DNA of 64,000 nucleotides. Origin: Nematopogon swammerdamellus. Its lineage: Eukaryota; Arthropoda; Insecta; Lepidoptera; Adelidae. The stretch lies in the NCBI GenBank assembly GCA_946902875.1, contig OX336349.1, forward strand, positions 15,771,891-15,835,890. The letters run 5' to 3'. Below the pieces are notes generated by a model that saw only the letters and a list, made by a program, of their open reading frames with translations, was not told the origin of the DNA and ran no database searches. The first letter of the stretch is position 1; every line of letters begins with the position of its first letter. The position numbers and the translations under genes are program-made. Shown here in pieces: positions 44,641 through 57,900 of this stretch.

Positions 44641-45203
44641 ATTTTGACATTGGTTTGACAGTTAACAAGTGAGTGTGACAATGTTCTGATGCTTCTGACA
44701 GGCCGCGAGTAATACAAGTGATACAGTTGATAACTGTGTTTGTGCATTTTTCTTTCACTTCCTAATCAAATGAACGGACTGTCTGGGTATTAAATTTCCT
44801 GCACGACACATTGTGCGTTTATACTTTTACATCATATGTGGGATCATTTTATTCGCGCCAAATGTTTGGATTTGATTATAATAGCGCTAACTAGCAGTTT
44901 GATTTTTTTTTTATCTGGATAGTGAAATAAAAATAAAATATGGCTATAAAAATAAAGAATAAAGTCCACGCTGAAAAAAGAAGTGTTCCACTGGACTTTG
45001 CTAACCCTCGAATCCCACATATATTACATTTAACAATTTGCGTCACTGAGATGGGCTATATACTAACTGTTTATATTATATGATGGTATTGTGCATACCG
45101 CAGGTAAGAGTTGATTATTTTTATAATTCAAACTTTATTATAAAAATTTATGTTGTAAGAAAACTGTAAACATTTATAATATCGATACGCGCAGCACTAG
45201 TAG

Positions 45204-45460
45204 AGAGCGTTCCATATAAATCTTCCCTTCGCCGTTATGTTGGCTCCACTTTCTATCTGTCAAAATAGCGTTTAGGGTTGCTATGTGTACAGATTTACCC
45301 GTAATTATCAGTATTTACCGTATTTATTATACGGTAAATACCGATTATATTATTAGGTAATATAATCTTCACAATCTGGCAACAGGAATTTAAGCACTGA
45401 CAGTGACACTGGCAGTGGAGCCAACATAACGGCGAAGGGAAGATTTAGTTGGAACGCTCT
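45204..45460. mobile_element. MITE with CCCTTCGCCGTTATGTTGGC ends, copy 1
   Basis: Inverted ends of about 45 bp, starting AGAGCGTTCC. It aligns to 52116-52319 in opposite orientation. Inside is a smaller palindrome (ATTTACCGTATTTATTATAC...). Confidence 0.9.
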
Positions 45461-45593
45461 GAAGTTGAAGTATGTGTTAAATGATCTGTCATGTCATGAG
45501 CTGTCAAAGTCATCCACCTCGTTTTTATGTTCTGTGGTATAAATAGTCTAGCCTACTAGTTTATTAGAGATCAGTGCTTTGAGACAGCACACA

Positions 45594-45599
45594 TTTATT
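45594..45599 (-). terminator. Poly(A) signal of the PXYLP1-like gene
   Basis: AATAAA on the minus strand, followed by a GT-rich stretch (TGTGTGCTGTCTC). It lies 281 bases past the stop codon, giving a 3'UTR of about 300 bases (45575-45879). Confidence 0.6.
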
Positions 45600-45879
45600 G
45601 CTTATCTTGAAATTCTAAACCTACATATAGTGTTTTATCCCTGTTTTCACCACCTTTAGTTGAATTCAAGTCCAACAGTTATTTTGTCGGTTATAGTGAG
45701 AATTCTCATACATTTGATACAAGTTACCTGGCAGCTATATTGTAGCCGAAGGTGGTGAAATCGGCTATTAGTCATAGCGACAGCCGGGACAATGAGAACG
45801 GCCGGAGATAATTGTCGACAGTCAGATCGGCAGGACCGACGGAAGGTAACGCGACTACTGGACGGAAGTTGCGCTCGCT

Positions 45880-45949
45880 TCAGCGCGGCGCACAAGCGTC
45901 CTTGTAGTTGGTCGCGTTGAATATCGCGAAGTAATCGTCGTGTATGAAC
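45880..45949 (-). CDS. PXYLP1: PXYLP1-like exon 14 (C-terminus and stop)
   Basis: Encodes FIHDDYFAIFNATNYKDACA PR then TGA, matching the human FVKRDMFVALGG...NYYDAC end. Acceptor TTCTTTTGCAG. Confidence 0.93.
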
Positions 45950-48900
45950 CTGCAAAAGAATACAGGCGGGAGTAAAGCATCTTATTCACCATCCATCTTG
46001 CTGTACGTCCCGCCAAGGTCGCCGTGCTGGACGTAGCATACATACACACCATCGTGCCATGGCCAACCAGTTATAGTCCATCCATCTCATCATAGTTGCA
46101 GTCGAACGAGTTAACGAACGCACATGTGCTTCGCGATCCATTTGTGATACACACACACGTGCAGTCACCTTGCGACACAAGCTCTAAATGGTGAATTTGC
46201 TGTACAGCAAGCCTACACACGATCCAGCACGCACGATGCACGACCGTCCTGACGTACGTCCGGGATATTCATTATCCATCGGCGACGTACGTCACGCTTA
46301 GACAGTGGTGGGGGGACCGTTGCTGGATGAAAAATGCGTCCAGCGGGTCCAGCAAGCAATAATAATTACCGACGTACGTCGAGCCTATTCATTGTAGTTT
46401 TTCATCGTGCATTCGCAGGACATACAGCAGGATGGATGGTGAATAAGGGCCTGCTGTTTCTATAATAAATACAGTCAAGCCAATTTGCGGCCGGACACGA
46501 ACTATTCACATAGCCGTTTCGACCGACGTTTCGCTCAGTGCGGTGGTACCAATCCGGCCGGGATGAACCCAACCACCTAGTAAGGTAAGAAGGCAAGGGA
46601 CCTACACTTTAACGTGGAATCCGAACCACGGCCAGCCTCCAACGGTCGCACATACGCACCGGACAATGTTCTCGATGGGACAGAGGCGCGCGGGGCCGAC
46701 GGCGACGTTGTGCCAGCCGCGGCAGCAGCCGAGCCGCTCCGTCACGTCCGCGCCGTCCAGCACCGCGCGCACGTAGTAGTCCCGCGCGCTCCGCTCCTCG
46801 CCCGCGCGCCGACCCCCCCGACCGCCACGCCGGTACACCTGTGCACGACCAGTAGGGCTATTACGAGTTTCGCTACGCCGGCTACGCCGAGGTGTAGCGT
46901 GCGTAGAGAGCGTAAAGGCCGCTGCAAACGTAGCGGGGCGCCGGCGGTAGCGGGGAAATATTCTCCATAAGAATATATTATATCCCGCTCCGCTCCCGCT
47001 CCACCGCCGCTCCGCTCCCGCCCCGCCGCGTATAAACACGTGCTTGTACTAGTTCCTCAGGATTCTGCAGAAAAGCTCACCCCGCCCCCGCCCCGCCGGC
47101 ACCCCGCTACGTATGCAGCGGCCTTAAGCGTCTGCGCGGAAGCGAATGCGATAGATTTGCGAACTCGCTTCCGCGCAGCGGCTTACGTTCTCTACGCACG
47201 CTACACCTCGGCGTAGCCGACGTAACGAATCTCGTGATAGCCCTGCAGGGCTCCGCGTGAGCAAACATTTTTTTTTTATGGAAACTGACGCGGTTGGCTA
47301 CATCACCTACAACATCCGTGATGTCAGCCCATAACACCGGGTGAACTTGGTGCCACGTCAGTGCTTCCCTTCGGTCGTGGCGGCTACACTGAACTGGACG
47401 GAAAACACAAACTATTTACATAGCCGTTTCGACCGACCTTTCGGTCGGTGCGGTGGTACCAACCCGGGCGGGTTAACCTTTCTTCCGCCGGCGCCGCGCG
47501 CGCACTGCCTCCCTAAAAAGCCGCGACTTTTTCGCAGGGGCGATTCGTTACGCAAGGAGAATAAAAACTTTTTTACGGAAGAAAAATATCGAACACCTAT
47601 AGGAAATTTAGCATGGTTGTAATCCTTATAAAATGTCCTACAAATTGATCTATAACTTGTAGTGCTCTGACTTTTGTTTTGATTCCAAATTGTGAGTTGA
47701 ACATTGCACGAACATTTCACTTACCAAATATAGTGAGGCTATGTTTTGTTTCGATTTTACACTCGCCAATGGATAAAAACTTCCAATAATAACACATTCA
47801 CTTCATAAATATTGTATTCTTTCGAATTTATACAAAAACACAAACAAACTAATGACTAAAAACATCAAAAATCATTTTTAATCGGGGCGTGGTCGCGGCG
47901 AATTCGCGCGCGAACATGTACGTTCGTCGCCACTGCTCGAAAACAACTGAAGAGATCTTTAATTTTGTGCTCTAGCGTGGCGACAAAGTGAATCATTTCG
48001 AGAAGGGCATAACTTCACCTTTTTTTAGAAGTATAATTGAACCTTATCCACATATTGAAAGAGTGCGTATTTAAATGCCGAAAGTCACTAGTCATGTTGC
48101 CGCAGATCTACGCTTAGGCAGTTAGAGGGTGATGCGCAGATCTGCGCTTGGGCATTCGAAAGGTTAAACCCTACCACCTAGTAATATAAGAAGGGAGTCA
48201 TATCCCTTAGTCGCCTTTTACGACATACACGGGGAGACATGCAGTGGGGCTATTCTTTTAAGGTACCGGCCCCACACGGTACAGTACCGGCCCCACACTG
48301 TACAGTAACAGCCCCACACGATAGTTCGTAAACATTACGGGTGCGGATCTCTGTTTGCAAAGAGTTTGCGGCTGTTTGCATAGCAGCCTCGGTTGTGTTC
48401 TCCTCTAGCCCAGTATAGCCAGCAATCCAGGGACGTCTCCGGTATGGCACCTACATTCTCGGAGGTGATATTGGCTGGTTGGAGCATGTGCTTTGGCCCC
48501 TCCGAATCAGCCACCCATAGAGGATTACATAAAAAAAACAAGTCCTTCGTTCAAAACCTTCCGGTCTCCAGCTACCCCAGCCAGCCCATGTTTTTTTTTA
48601 TGGAAACTGACACGGTTGGCTACATCACGTACAACATCGGTGATGTCAGCCCATAACACCGGGTGAACTTGGTGCCACGTCAGCGCTTCTCTTCGGTCGT
48701 GCCGGCTACACTGAACTGGACGGAAAACACAAACTATTTACATAGGTAGCCGTTTCGACCGACCTTTCATTCAGTGCGGTGGTACCAACCCGGGCGGGTT
48801 AAACCCTACCACCTAGTAATATAAGAAGGGAGTCATATCCCAGTCATGTCCTGGAGTCATGTCCTCCATGAAAGCCACAAGGCGGCCATGGCCGGCGACT

Positions 48901-51900
48901 TTGCAACGGAAGATGAAGAACGGAGCAGCTACCTTCGTTGGCTGTCATGTTCACTGCACTCTAAACAAGCGCAGGCACAAGCGAGCAACCCCTGCACTAT
49001 CCTATTGCGTGCGGTGCGTTTGGAGGAGTAATCATGAACCTACTACTTTTTATATCGACAAATGTTATTTGGTGTTGCCATTATTGGAGATGTATCGTTA
49101 CTGTGAATTTGGTATTATTTTGGTATTACGAACTTTACATGGATTTCACGGCATATTTTTAAAATATTAGGAAAAATTTAAAAGAAAACATTCTATGTAT
49201 ATTATTTGGGGATTATTTCACATACATTTAGTGATTCTATTTTGGACTATAAATGTATAAGTTAAAAAGCAATAAGTAAGTAATAAGAGTAATTCGGAAT
49301 TTGCATCATGAATGATGTCAACACTAGAAAGGGACAAAGGACTATAGATGGTGCCTCTTGCTTTGCTCGTTTCTTGTCACAGCAGTTCCCCCTTTGCGTA
49401 GTAGGTTCATGGGAGTACCTTCTTACTATCATTTTATAATGTTACGTTTTGTTTATAGACGTCCATAGATACCAGCCTTGCGGCTACAAAATCCAGACGT
49501 CTACAACCTGCACTCTTGCGAGTACAGTGATCATGTATGCCAGATCGAGGCCCCATAGCTGTACCGTTTTTTCTAAATAATCCCATGGGAAAAACACAGA
49601 CTGAAGCTTTTCCCCAGCCGATCCGAGCCACCACCCGTCCACCCGAACGAACCCCCGACCGAAACCGAGAGCCGGGGGTGAAGCCATCACTGCTACTGGA
49701 GTCCAACAACAGCCTGTGCCCAGGGCCTCAGCGTTTTAGGTTAGAGGTTCGCGGGAGTAATGGACAGGCTCGCGTCCGAGGCGCACGCACCTCAAACAGC
49801 ATGCGCGAGGCGTAGTGCACGTCGCGGCGGCGCGCGTCGGCGAGGCCGAGCGCGGCGATCAGCGCGCGCAGCGTGCGGTCATGCCCCGAGTAGTACACCA
49901 GCTTCGGCCGCCCCTCCGACACCATGCGGATCATGTACTGCACCTGCAAAAAATGTATGCCACAAACTCATTAAACTCAAAAAATTGGCTAGACAAATAT
50001 TTAAAAGCACTAAACGACGAAAAACAAAATAAACCACTAGTTTATTTTATTATTGTATAAAATATGAAAACACCAGCTTCAGCTGCCTGTTAAAAAAATT
50101 CAATAAACTACTAATACTACTAAAAATAATAATACTACTGTCCACTCTTTAGTACTGCATTGTCCGCCCCTACGTATTTTACACATCTTAAAGGTTAGTT
50201 CGTAAAGAATGCCGCAAGGCATTAAACTCGCGCTTTGTAACCATTTTATATATTGGTGTACAATAAAGTACATTTTCATATCAATTCAATAAACTTTTTG
50301 AAGACAGGAGGGGGAAAATTGGCTTACCACGGGTTCATAGAATGCATTGAGCCTATAGTCTGTTCCAAATAAACGTGGATAAAAAGTCATTGACCACAAC
50401 ATCTACCACAATATTCACACCACACTATACACCTGACTGACCTGACTCGTGCGCCGTGCGTTCACCCCCCATCTACTACGAGACGATCGACGAGACGTAA
50501 GAGTGACGAATTTTGCGATAAATCTCATAGTTTTGTAAAGTATCGTTTGCAAATATCGCGTACATTGGTGGTCCGGTGTGAATGAACTTTTATCCAGGTT
50601 TGTTTGGAACAGACCATAAATGGCATTCTTGTGGGGCTAGTTTTTTTTTTTTTTTTTTTTATGGTAACTGACACGGTTGGCTACATCACCCACAACATCC
50701 GTGATGTCAGCCCATAACACCGGGTGAACTTGGTGCCACGTCAGCCTTCCCTTCGGTCGTGCCGGCTACACTGAACTGGACGGAAAACATAAACCATTTA
50801 CATAGCCGCTTCGACCGACCTTTCATTCAGTGCGGTGGTACCAACCCGGGCGGGTTAAACCCTACCACCAAGTAATATAAGAAGGGAGTCATATCCCTTA
50901 GTCGCCTTTTACGACATACACGGGGAGAGATGCAGTGGGGCTATTCTTTTAAAGTACCGGCCCCACACCGTTATAAACATCTCTACACATACAATAACAA
51001 GACAAGTTGATTACTCATTGTTTACTTAAACAAGACTCAAGCTACTTCAAGAGAAGAAAAAAATAAATTAAATCATCTTAAAAAGGCGCCGCACCATATG
51101 TCTAATAAATCCGTACGCGTCCAGCGCTCCTTTCTTCCTGTGACTCGTGCTGCGGACGGCCTGCGCGTGGCTCCACTCCACGTACGCGAACAGAGACGAC
51201 ACCTGCTCCCGTCGCACGCACTCACGCTCCGTGCCCGCGCGCGCCGTCACCTGCGTCTTGAAATGTATTGCACGTCTCACTGACTGACTCGCTGAATGAC
51301 TTTCTGACTGTCAACACAATAAGAGACGGTTGACAATCAGATAGCCAAACTAACTATAGCCAAACTAGCTATGTAAATAGTTCGTGTTTTCCGTCCAGTT
51401 TAGTGCAGCCGACATGAAATGAAGGGAAGCACTGACATGGCACCTAGTTCACCCTGTGTTATGGGCTGACATCACGGATGTTGTAGGTGATGTAGCCAAC
51501 CGTGTCAGGTTCCATAAAAAAAAAAAACTGTTTGAGCCTGTTCTATCGGTACTACTATGGCCGCAGCTCTGAAGAAATTTATTTATTTATTTATTTACTC
51601 AAAAACCTCCTATTTACAGATAATTATTCCAATTCTTAGGTTAGGTTAATAATATGATAATAATAATGAATAAAATAAAGAGAACATAATATCTACAGTG
51701 CCTAATTTATAAATTAGTCTGTTTCAAGTATTCTCTGTGGCTAGTTTTATAAACTGCCTATGGTTACAGTTGAAGATATCCAGCTCTGGCAGTTAGCCAC
51801 CATTCCATTGCTTCCCTTATCCCTCCTCCTCCTGTTCGCCTTCGCCAAAACCGCCATACACTCGCGGAACACCCCTTTGTAGTGGACAGAAGAGTACTTC

Positions 51901-54900
51901 GAACTGCACGATTCTCTAAATCGTTCTTGTGCCGCACTGCAAAGGTGTCGAACGGGCTTCCGGGGAATATCTTTCCCCACTCCTACAATCCACGGATCTT
52001 CAAATCGCGGGTAAATAGCCTTTTCCAGCGACATTAGTCCACCTCCAAGCCGGACTGGCACCTCCTCGGGGGTCTGGCTGCGTCTGAGGCTTCGTCCTTG
52101 GGCACAGCCAGCTAGAGAGCGGTTCAACTAAAAGTTCCCTTCGCCGTTATGTTGGCTCCACTGTCAGTGCTTAAATTCGTGTTGCCAGATTGTGAAGATT
52201 ATATTACCTAATAATGTAAATAGGGTAAATCTGTACACACAGCAACCCTCAACGGTATTTTGACAGATAGACAGTGGAGCCAACATAACGGCGAAGGGAA
52301 CTCTTAGTTGAAACGCTCTATAGTTCGGAAGCAATAAAAAAAACTGACTGCCTGACTGGCCGAATGTTTACCTCCAGCATTTACTATTTTCTCAGCGTAC
52401 GAGACATGCCCCAATACCTACTGACCTCCGGGTAGTCTTCCTCCGGCTGTTCCGGCTCGCGCTCCACGTGGAAGTTAAAGTCGGAGTCGAGGTGCTTCCT
52501 CACCACCACCACGTCCTCGTAGCCGGCGTCCGCGCTCTCCATGTACCGTTGCCGGTAGTACGACAGCTTCTCCTTCTCCATCTGCCCCACACAACATTCA
52601 CATTGACAGATCAGTCTGACAATACATACGTGTCCCAAAACTCAACGTCAAGCGGGAACCAGGGAGTAGACCAGATTATGACTAGCCAGGGAAAAATACG
52701 AAAAAAAAATCGGAGTCATTTGTTTTTTATGACATGAGCATTTGTCGAAAAACGTTGAAAATTAACATCTCATACAACATTTTTAGGTACTATGACTAGG
52801 TACAAATTTGCAAATATAATTATTGTAATTTTTTTTTATTGGTAGCCTAAATAACTCTGCTATTGATCAGTATCCCAAATAAAACCAAAATGCCCATAGT
52901 TTTATCACAAACAAATTTTAAGTAAAATTTTCAAAAATTTTCAAAAAATGCTCATATCATAAAAAACAAATGACACCGATTTTTTTTCTTATTATTTTTC
53001 CCTGGGTAGTCATAAACTGGCCTACTCCCTGGTTCCCGCTTCACGTCGAGTTTTGGGGCACGTTTTATATACTTTTCGGCCTGTTCCACACCTCGCGGCT
53101 CGTAGTGGCTAAGGAATTTAGCTGCATATAGCTAGCCTCCGTATTCCTGTCCACGGCCGCCAGTGTAGGACACGGTTACTCCAACGGTCGTCGTCTCTTC
53201 GGCTGACGTGTCCAGCCCACTGCCACTTGAGCTTAGTCACCCGGTATCCATTATCGACTACTTTGGTGCGTCGGCGGATTTCCTCATTATGCACCATATC
53301 ACGTAGCGATATTCCCAGCATGGCTCGCACCATTGCTCGCTGGGCAACTTTCAACCTTTGGACAACACCGACCGTCAGAGTCCCCGTTTCACACTATTTT
53401 ATATCAAATTTCAAATATACTTTATTGTACACCATAAAACATGAAACACACAAGGTGAGTTTAATGTAATGCAGCATTCTTTACAAACTAATCCCTGGGA
53501 TGTGAAGAAGCGCACGGTACGGGCAATGCAGTCAAAAGTAAAGTGTAAAGCAGAAACGAATAGAAGAAACATTTCATAATAAATAGAGTGGTAGACGACT
53601 GGAACAAACTTCCAGAGAAGTAATAAGCGCACTTAGTATCGACCAAGTGAAAAATAGACTAGATAAGTACCTAACAAATAAAAAATCATTCATCTAAAAA
53701 AAATATAAACAAATTATTCTAGACTATGATAAAAACAATTTTTAACCAGATTTATATGTATCAGCCAAGGCTGCCTATTTAAAATAAATAAATACATAAG
53801 TCAATAAATATCCCAAAAAGGGGATAGATAAATGGAGAATTAAAAAGAACAAAAAAGGTATGTGAGCGCTCGATTCGTCTGGAGTGGCTGGGGCCCAAGG
53901 TCTGCACGCAGGTTCCCGACAATAAAGGACTAGTTTGCCTAGCAGCCCCACTAATATATATTTTTTTACTAGGTGCCATGTCAGTGCTTCCCTTTAGTCG
54001 TGCCGGCTACACTGAACTGGATGGTAAACACAAACTATATACATAGCTGTTTCTGAAATTTCATTCAGTGCGGTGATATCAACCCGGGCGAGTTAAACCC
54101 TACCACCTAGTAAGGTAAGAAGGGCAGGGACCTACAATTTTACATGGTGGAAGGGGGCGCGGGAGGCAGAATGATAGCTGATGGCCGCGTTTTGATGCGC
54201 CCGACCATTGTCTGGCCGGGTTTTGTGTATTGTATTGTTTATTGATCATTCATATGGCAGTTAGACTGCGCTCGAACTTGTCACAATTTGTTCTATCCGG
54301 TTCGATTACACCCACGAAGAAGAACCGACAAGAAACTTCGCAGGTTATTTTTTTAAACATATTTTCACAAGTATTTAGTGACTAGCCACATAATAACACC
54401 GCCCATAGTCTATCTAAAACACAGCTTGAGAGCAAGATTAACAATTTTGCTGAGAGTTCTGACTACGAAGACTTATTAATTAAGTGAATCAGGTGTAAAG
54501 AGCCTTTGTCAAGGTGAAGGTTGAGATCTTGTCACCTGAGCATCGAAGTCGAGCGGGGGCCTCACGGCGTCCCTCGGCCTCCTGCCGTCGTCGTAGTCGA
54601 CGTCGAGCAGACCGCGCCCGGTGCGCTTGGCGGCGCGCGCGGGGGCGTCGGTGGGCGCCGCGTCGGTGCACGGCAGCGGCGCGGCGTGGCACAGCGACGC
54701 GAGCAGCGCGTCCCTCAGCACGTCCGGCTCAGCGCGCTCCGGAGACTCCAGCACCACCTGGTGTATAATGTTTATTGAATTATTTCATCCATGGGCAGGT
54801 AACCTACGCTTGGATATGTCGAAATTTCCACCAGTTCTAATTCAATGCAAAGAAGAACTGACAAACAAACTTTTGCAAGTCACAATGTTTTGTTTGTGCC

Positions 54901-57900
54901 TTATGAAGTATTATAGTCACTTACAAATAATTATCCCATATTAGATGTAGTATGTTAACGTAATTTAAGTTTAGAAGGTAAGTTTAAAAGGAAAAGAAAA
55001 GCATTGCTGAACGGGACATGACAAAAAAATATTAAGACGAACCATACTGAATATGCATAATATGTCTTAGTGAAATATTGTGTGTTCTGGAGAAGTAAAT
55101 ATCAGAATCTGAATTATACTACCCCCACAAGACTATTATTATTTACAGCCTAAAATGTTGTTGTTATTATTGTTGGTGGTGTCCTTGAAATAGGCCATGC
55201 AGCCAACCGCGAGTCGCGAGTTGAACTCGTGTGAAGAGGATTCCGTACCATTCAGTTTTCCGTGAGAACTTTTAAGACTTAGGATTTTGGTTTAGGTTTT
55301 CCTGTAAACTATAAGAGAGGCCCTATATTTGATTTTTTTTTTTTATTTCAAAATATTAGGTTTCAGAGATAAGGGGTTGGGATTGCTCGATTTGCATATA
55401 TCTTTAAAATTATGCATTTTAAATTATAAAAATAATTATTTGTATTTCTTATAATGAATAATTTCATACCATTTCATGAATCATACCAAATTTGAACTTT
55501 TTTCGTCCAGGAGAAAATAAGGTGTGACAGACTGACAGGCAGAGAGACACGAGTGATCCTATAGGAATTCCGTTTTTGGTTTTCTCTTTTGAGGTACGGA
55601 ACCCTAAAGACTAATTTTGGTAAAGTCGGGAACCTTAGTGCATTCCCCACCAAGCTCTCTTGGAGCTTTGTTTACAATTTTCTATTGCAATCTTGTACAA
55701 CCAAACCTACCTTGGACATCTTCTGCACAAGCTCCAAGACGGCCGGGTGCGACTCGAGACGACTCTTCGCCTCCGATGATAATCTCCTGCGAATTTTGAG
55801 AAGTTAATCAGATAGACCAAACAAATGTTCAGTTCATTATTAACTGACTTCAAAACAATGAGGAGGCTATCAATGAGTATTGGTGTTTTAGCTCTGAAAC
55901 ATAATGTTTTACTTCCCGTGTTGATTTCCAATTTATGTGTAGTAGCAGACACAGTATCTTATAATATTAAATTTTTTACTTTAACCTGTAGAAATAGATT
56001 TTAAAAAAATATTTATAATAATATTTGTAGCAACTGTATGCATCAAGTTCACCGGTGTGTGGATTGCGGATCTCTGGCTCCCGCCGCTCGCCGCAATCCT
56101 CACTACCCGAGGTCACTACCGATAGAAACTCCGCTAAAACAACTGATGTCAGCCTCGGTGGCTCAGTTGTGCGGTTGGTCGACTGTGTTAAGCACACACC
56201 TGGGCACAGATTACTTAATAGTTACTTCGTAACAGATAAATCACTCCATAGAAAATGTTCCTACCTTCGGGCTTTAATAGCCTACTGTTTCACATCGCCA
56301 ATCGCTGCGTGCGAAAATGTACCTTAACGATCGAGTGTAAAGTGTTTATTGCTTTGCAGCTGCGCGCAGTTGCGTGGGCGAGCGTCTATGTATACTTCGC
56401 GCGGCTGACGAATTTGTACTGAAAAAGACCGCCGGCGGCCCGTCGGGCGATAGGTAGTTAGCGCGCGCAAGTACATAGAGTGCGTGAGGCCTGACCTGGG
56501 TGCGATCAGTACTTGGATGGGTTCGACCGCTCAATCGTTGGAGGCTGACCGTGGTTCGGATTTCACGTAAAACTGTAGGTCCCTTCCCTTCTTACCATAC
56601 TAGGCGGTAGGGTTTATCCCGCCCGGGTTGCTACCACCGCAAAGAATGAATGGTCGGTCGAAAGGTAAATAGTTCATGTTTTCCGTCCAGTTCAGTGTAG
56701 CCAGCACAACCCAAGGAAAGCACTGACACGGCACCAAGTTCACCAAGATGTTACGGGCTTACACCATGGACTTTGTAGGCGATGAAGCCAACCGTGTCCA
56801 TAAAAAAAATTACGGTCCAACAATTGAATTCGCAGCGCCACCGGTCAACATGAAGTCTACAAGCAAGGTTTAGTAGTGTGTTTTCATTTTACGAAGGCAC
56901 CACGTTCTACACGTCTCCGTGTCGCTCCGTCGAACCAAGTTGTACCCTACTGAGCTCCGCGCGGTCTCACACCACTTCCTACCTCATAACCCTCGTGCCT
57001 TCGTAAAAGAATACACTCTACTATTAACAACACAGCAGCTATCACACTCACTGAGCGAAGCGTTCCGCATGTGGGCACGCGCAGTCGCGGAAGCAGAATG
57101 TGACGCTGTGGCTCTCGCGCAGCGCGGCCGCGCGCGCCGCGAACGCACCGCGCGGCAGCAGCGCGAACAGCAGCGCGAGCGCCGACTGGAACGTGCGGCG
57201 GTAGCGAGTGCTGTACGCGACCACGTCCACGCCCGCTTACGCACACACACAAACATTCTGTTTTATCTGTACATTCAACTAGCACGACCAGAAAGAACGA
57301 GCTCAAACTCAACCGAACTCACCGGCAGTCAAAATAAATAAAAAATTATGGCAAATTTTATTAGTTTTTTCTTTATTAGGGTCCCATATCCGGTACGGGA
57401 CCCTATTACTAAGCCTACGCCGTCTGTCTGTCTATCTGTATATCTGTCTGTCTGTCTGTCTATCTCTCTGTCTGTCCGAGGGCTGTATCTCTTGAACCGT
57501 ATTAGGTAGCACATTGAAATTTTCACATAATGTGTGTTATTATGGCCGATATAACAACAAATAATAAAAATAAGAAAAAGTAAAAAATTCACAGGGGTTT
57601 CCATAGAAGAAACTAAAAATTGTACGCGCCATCTACCGAAAAGAGTATGAAGCATTTTAACTAATCATGAATTTTAACTAATATGAAGCATTTCATAAAC
57701 ACGCCATAGATGGCGGGAGTGGCGCTGACCATGACATGGCGATACGGAACCGTCGGTGCGCGAGTTCAAGTTACACTTGGCCGGTTTTCATATTAGATAG
57801 ATGCCAAAAATAAAGAGAAAAATTATGATGCGACAAACCGTGCCCACCGACCAGTAACGACGATAAGTTATTTTCATGACTGTCATTTATTCCTATGGCG

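Noticed and set aside
46602..47039. Single 145-codon minus-strand frame as one exon
   Set aside because: Only 46660-46838 matches the phosphatase family; the upstream part is a MITE, and an acceptor (CACAG) lies at 46839-46840.
49434..49709. Minus-strand frame between exons 12 and 13 as an extra exon
   Set aside because: Exon 12 joins exon 13 in phase with continuous homology (MLFE|VYRR), so no exon is needed, and the frame resembles no known protein.
51747..52127. 126-codon minus-strand frame in intron 10 as part of the phosphatase
   Set aside because: It matches another repeat copy at 1345-1590 and is not needed for the continuous exon 10-11 junction.
54509..54778. Plus-strand Arg/Ala-rich frames over exon 9
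   Set aside because: GC-rich antisense shadows of the true minus-strand exon, which has homology and correct splice sites.
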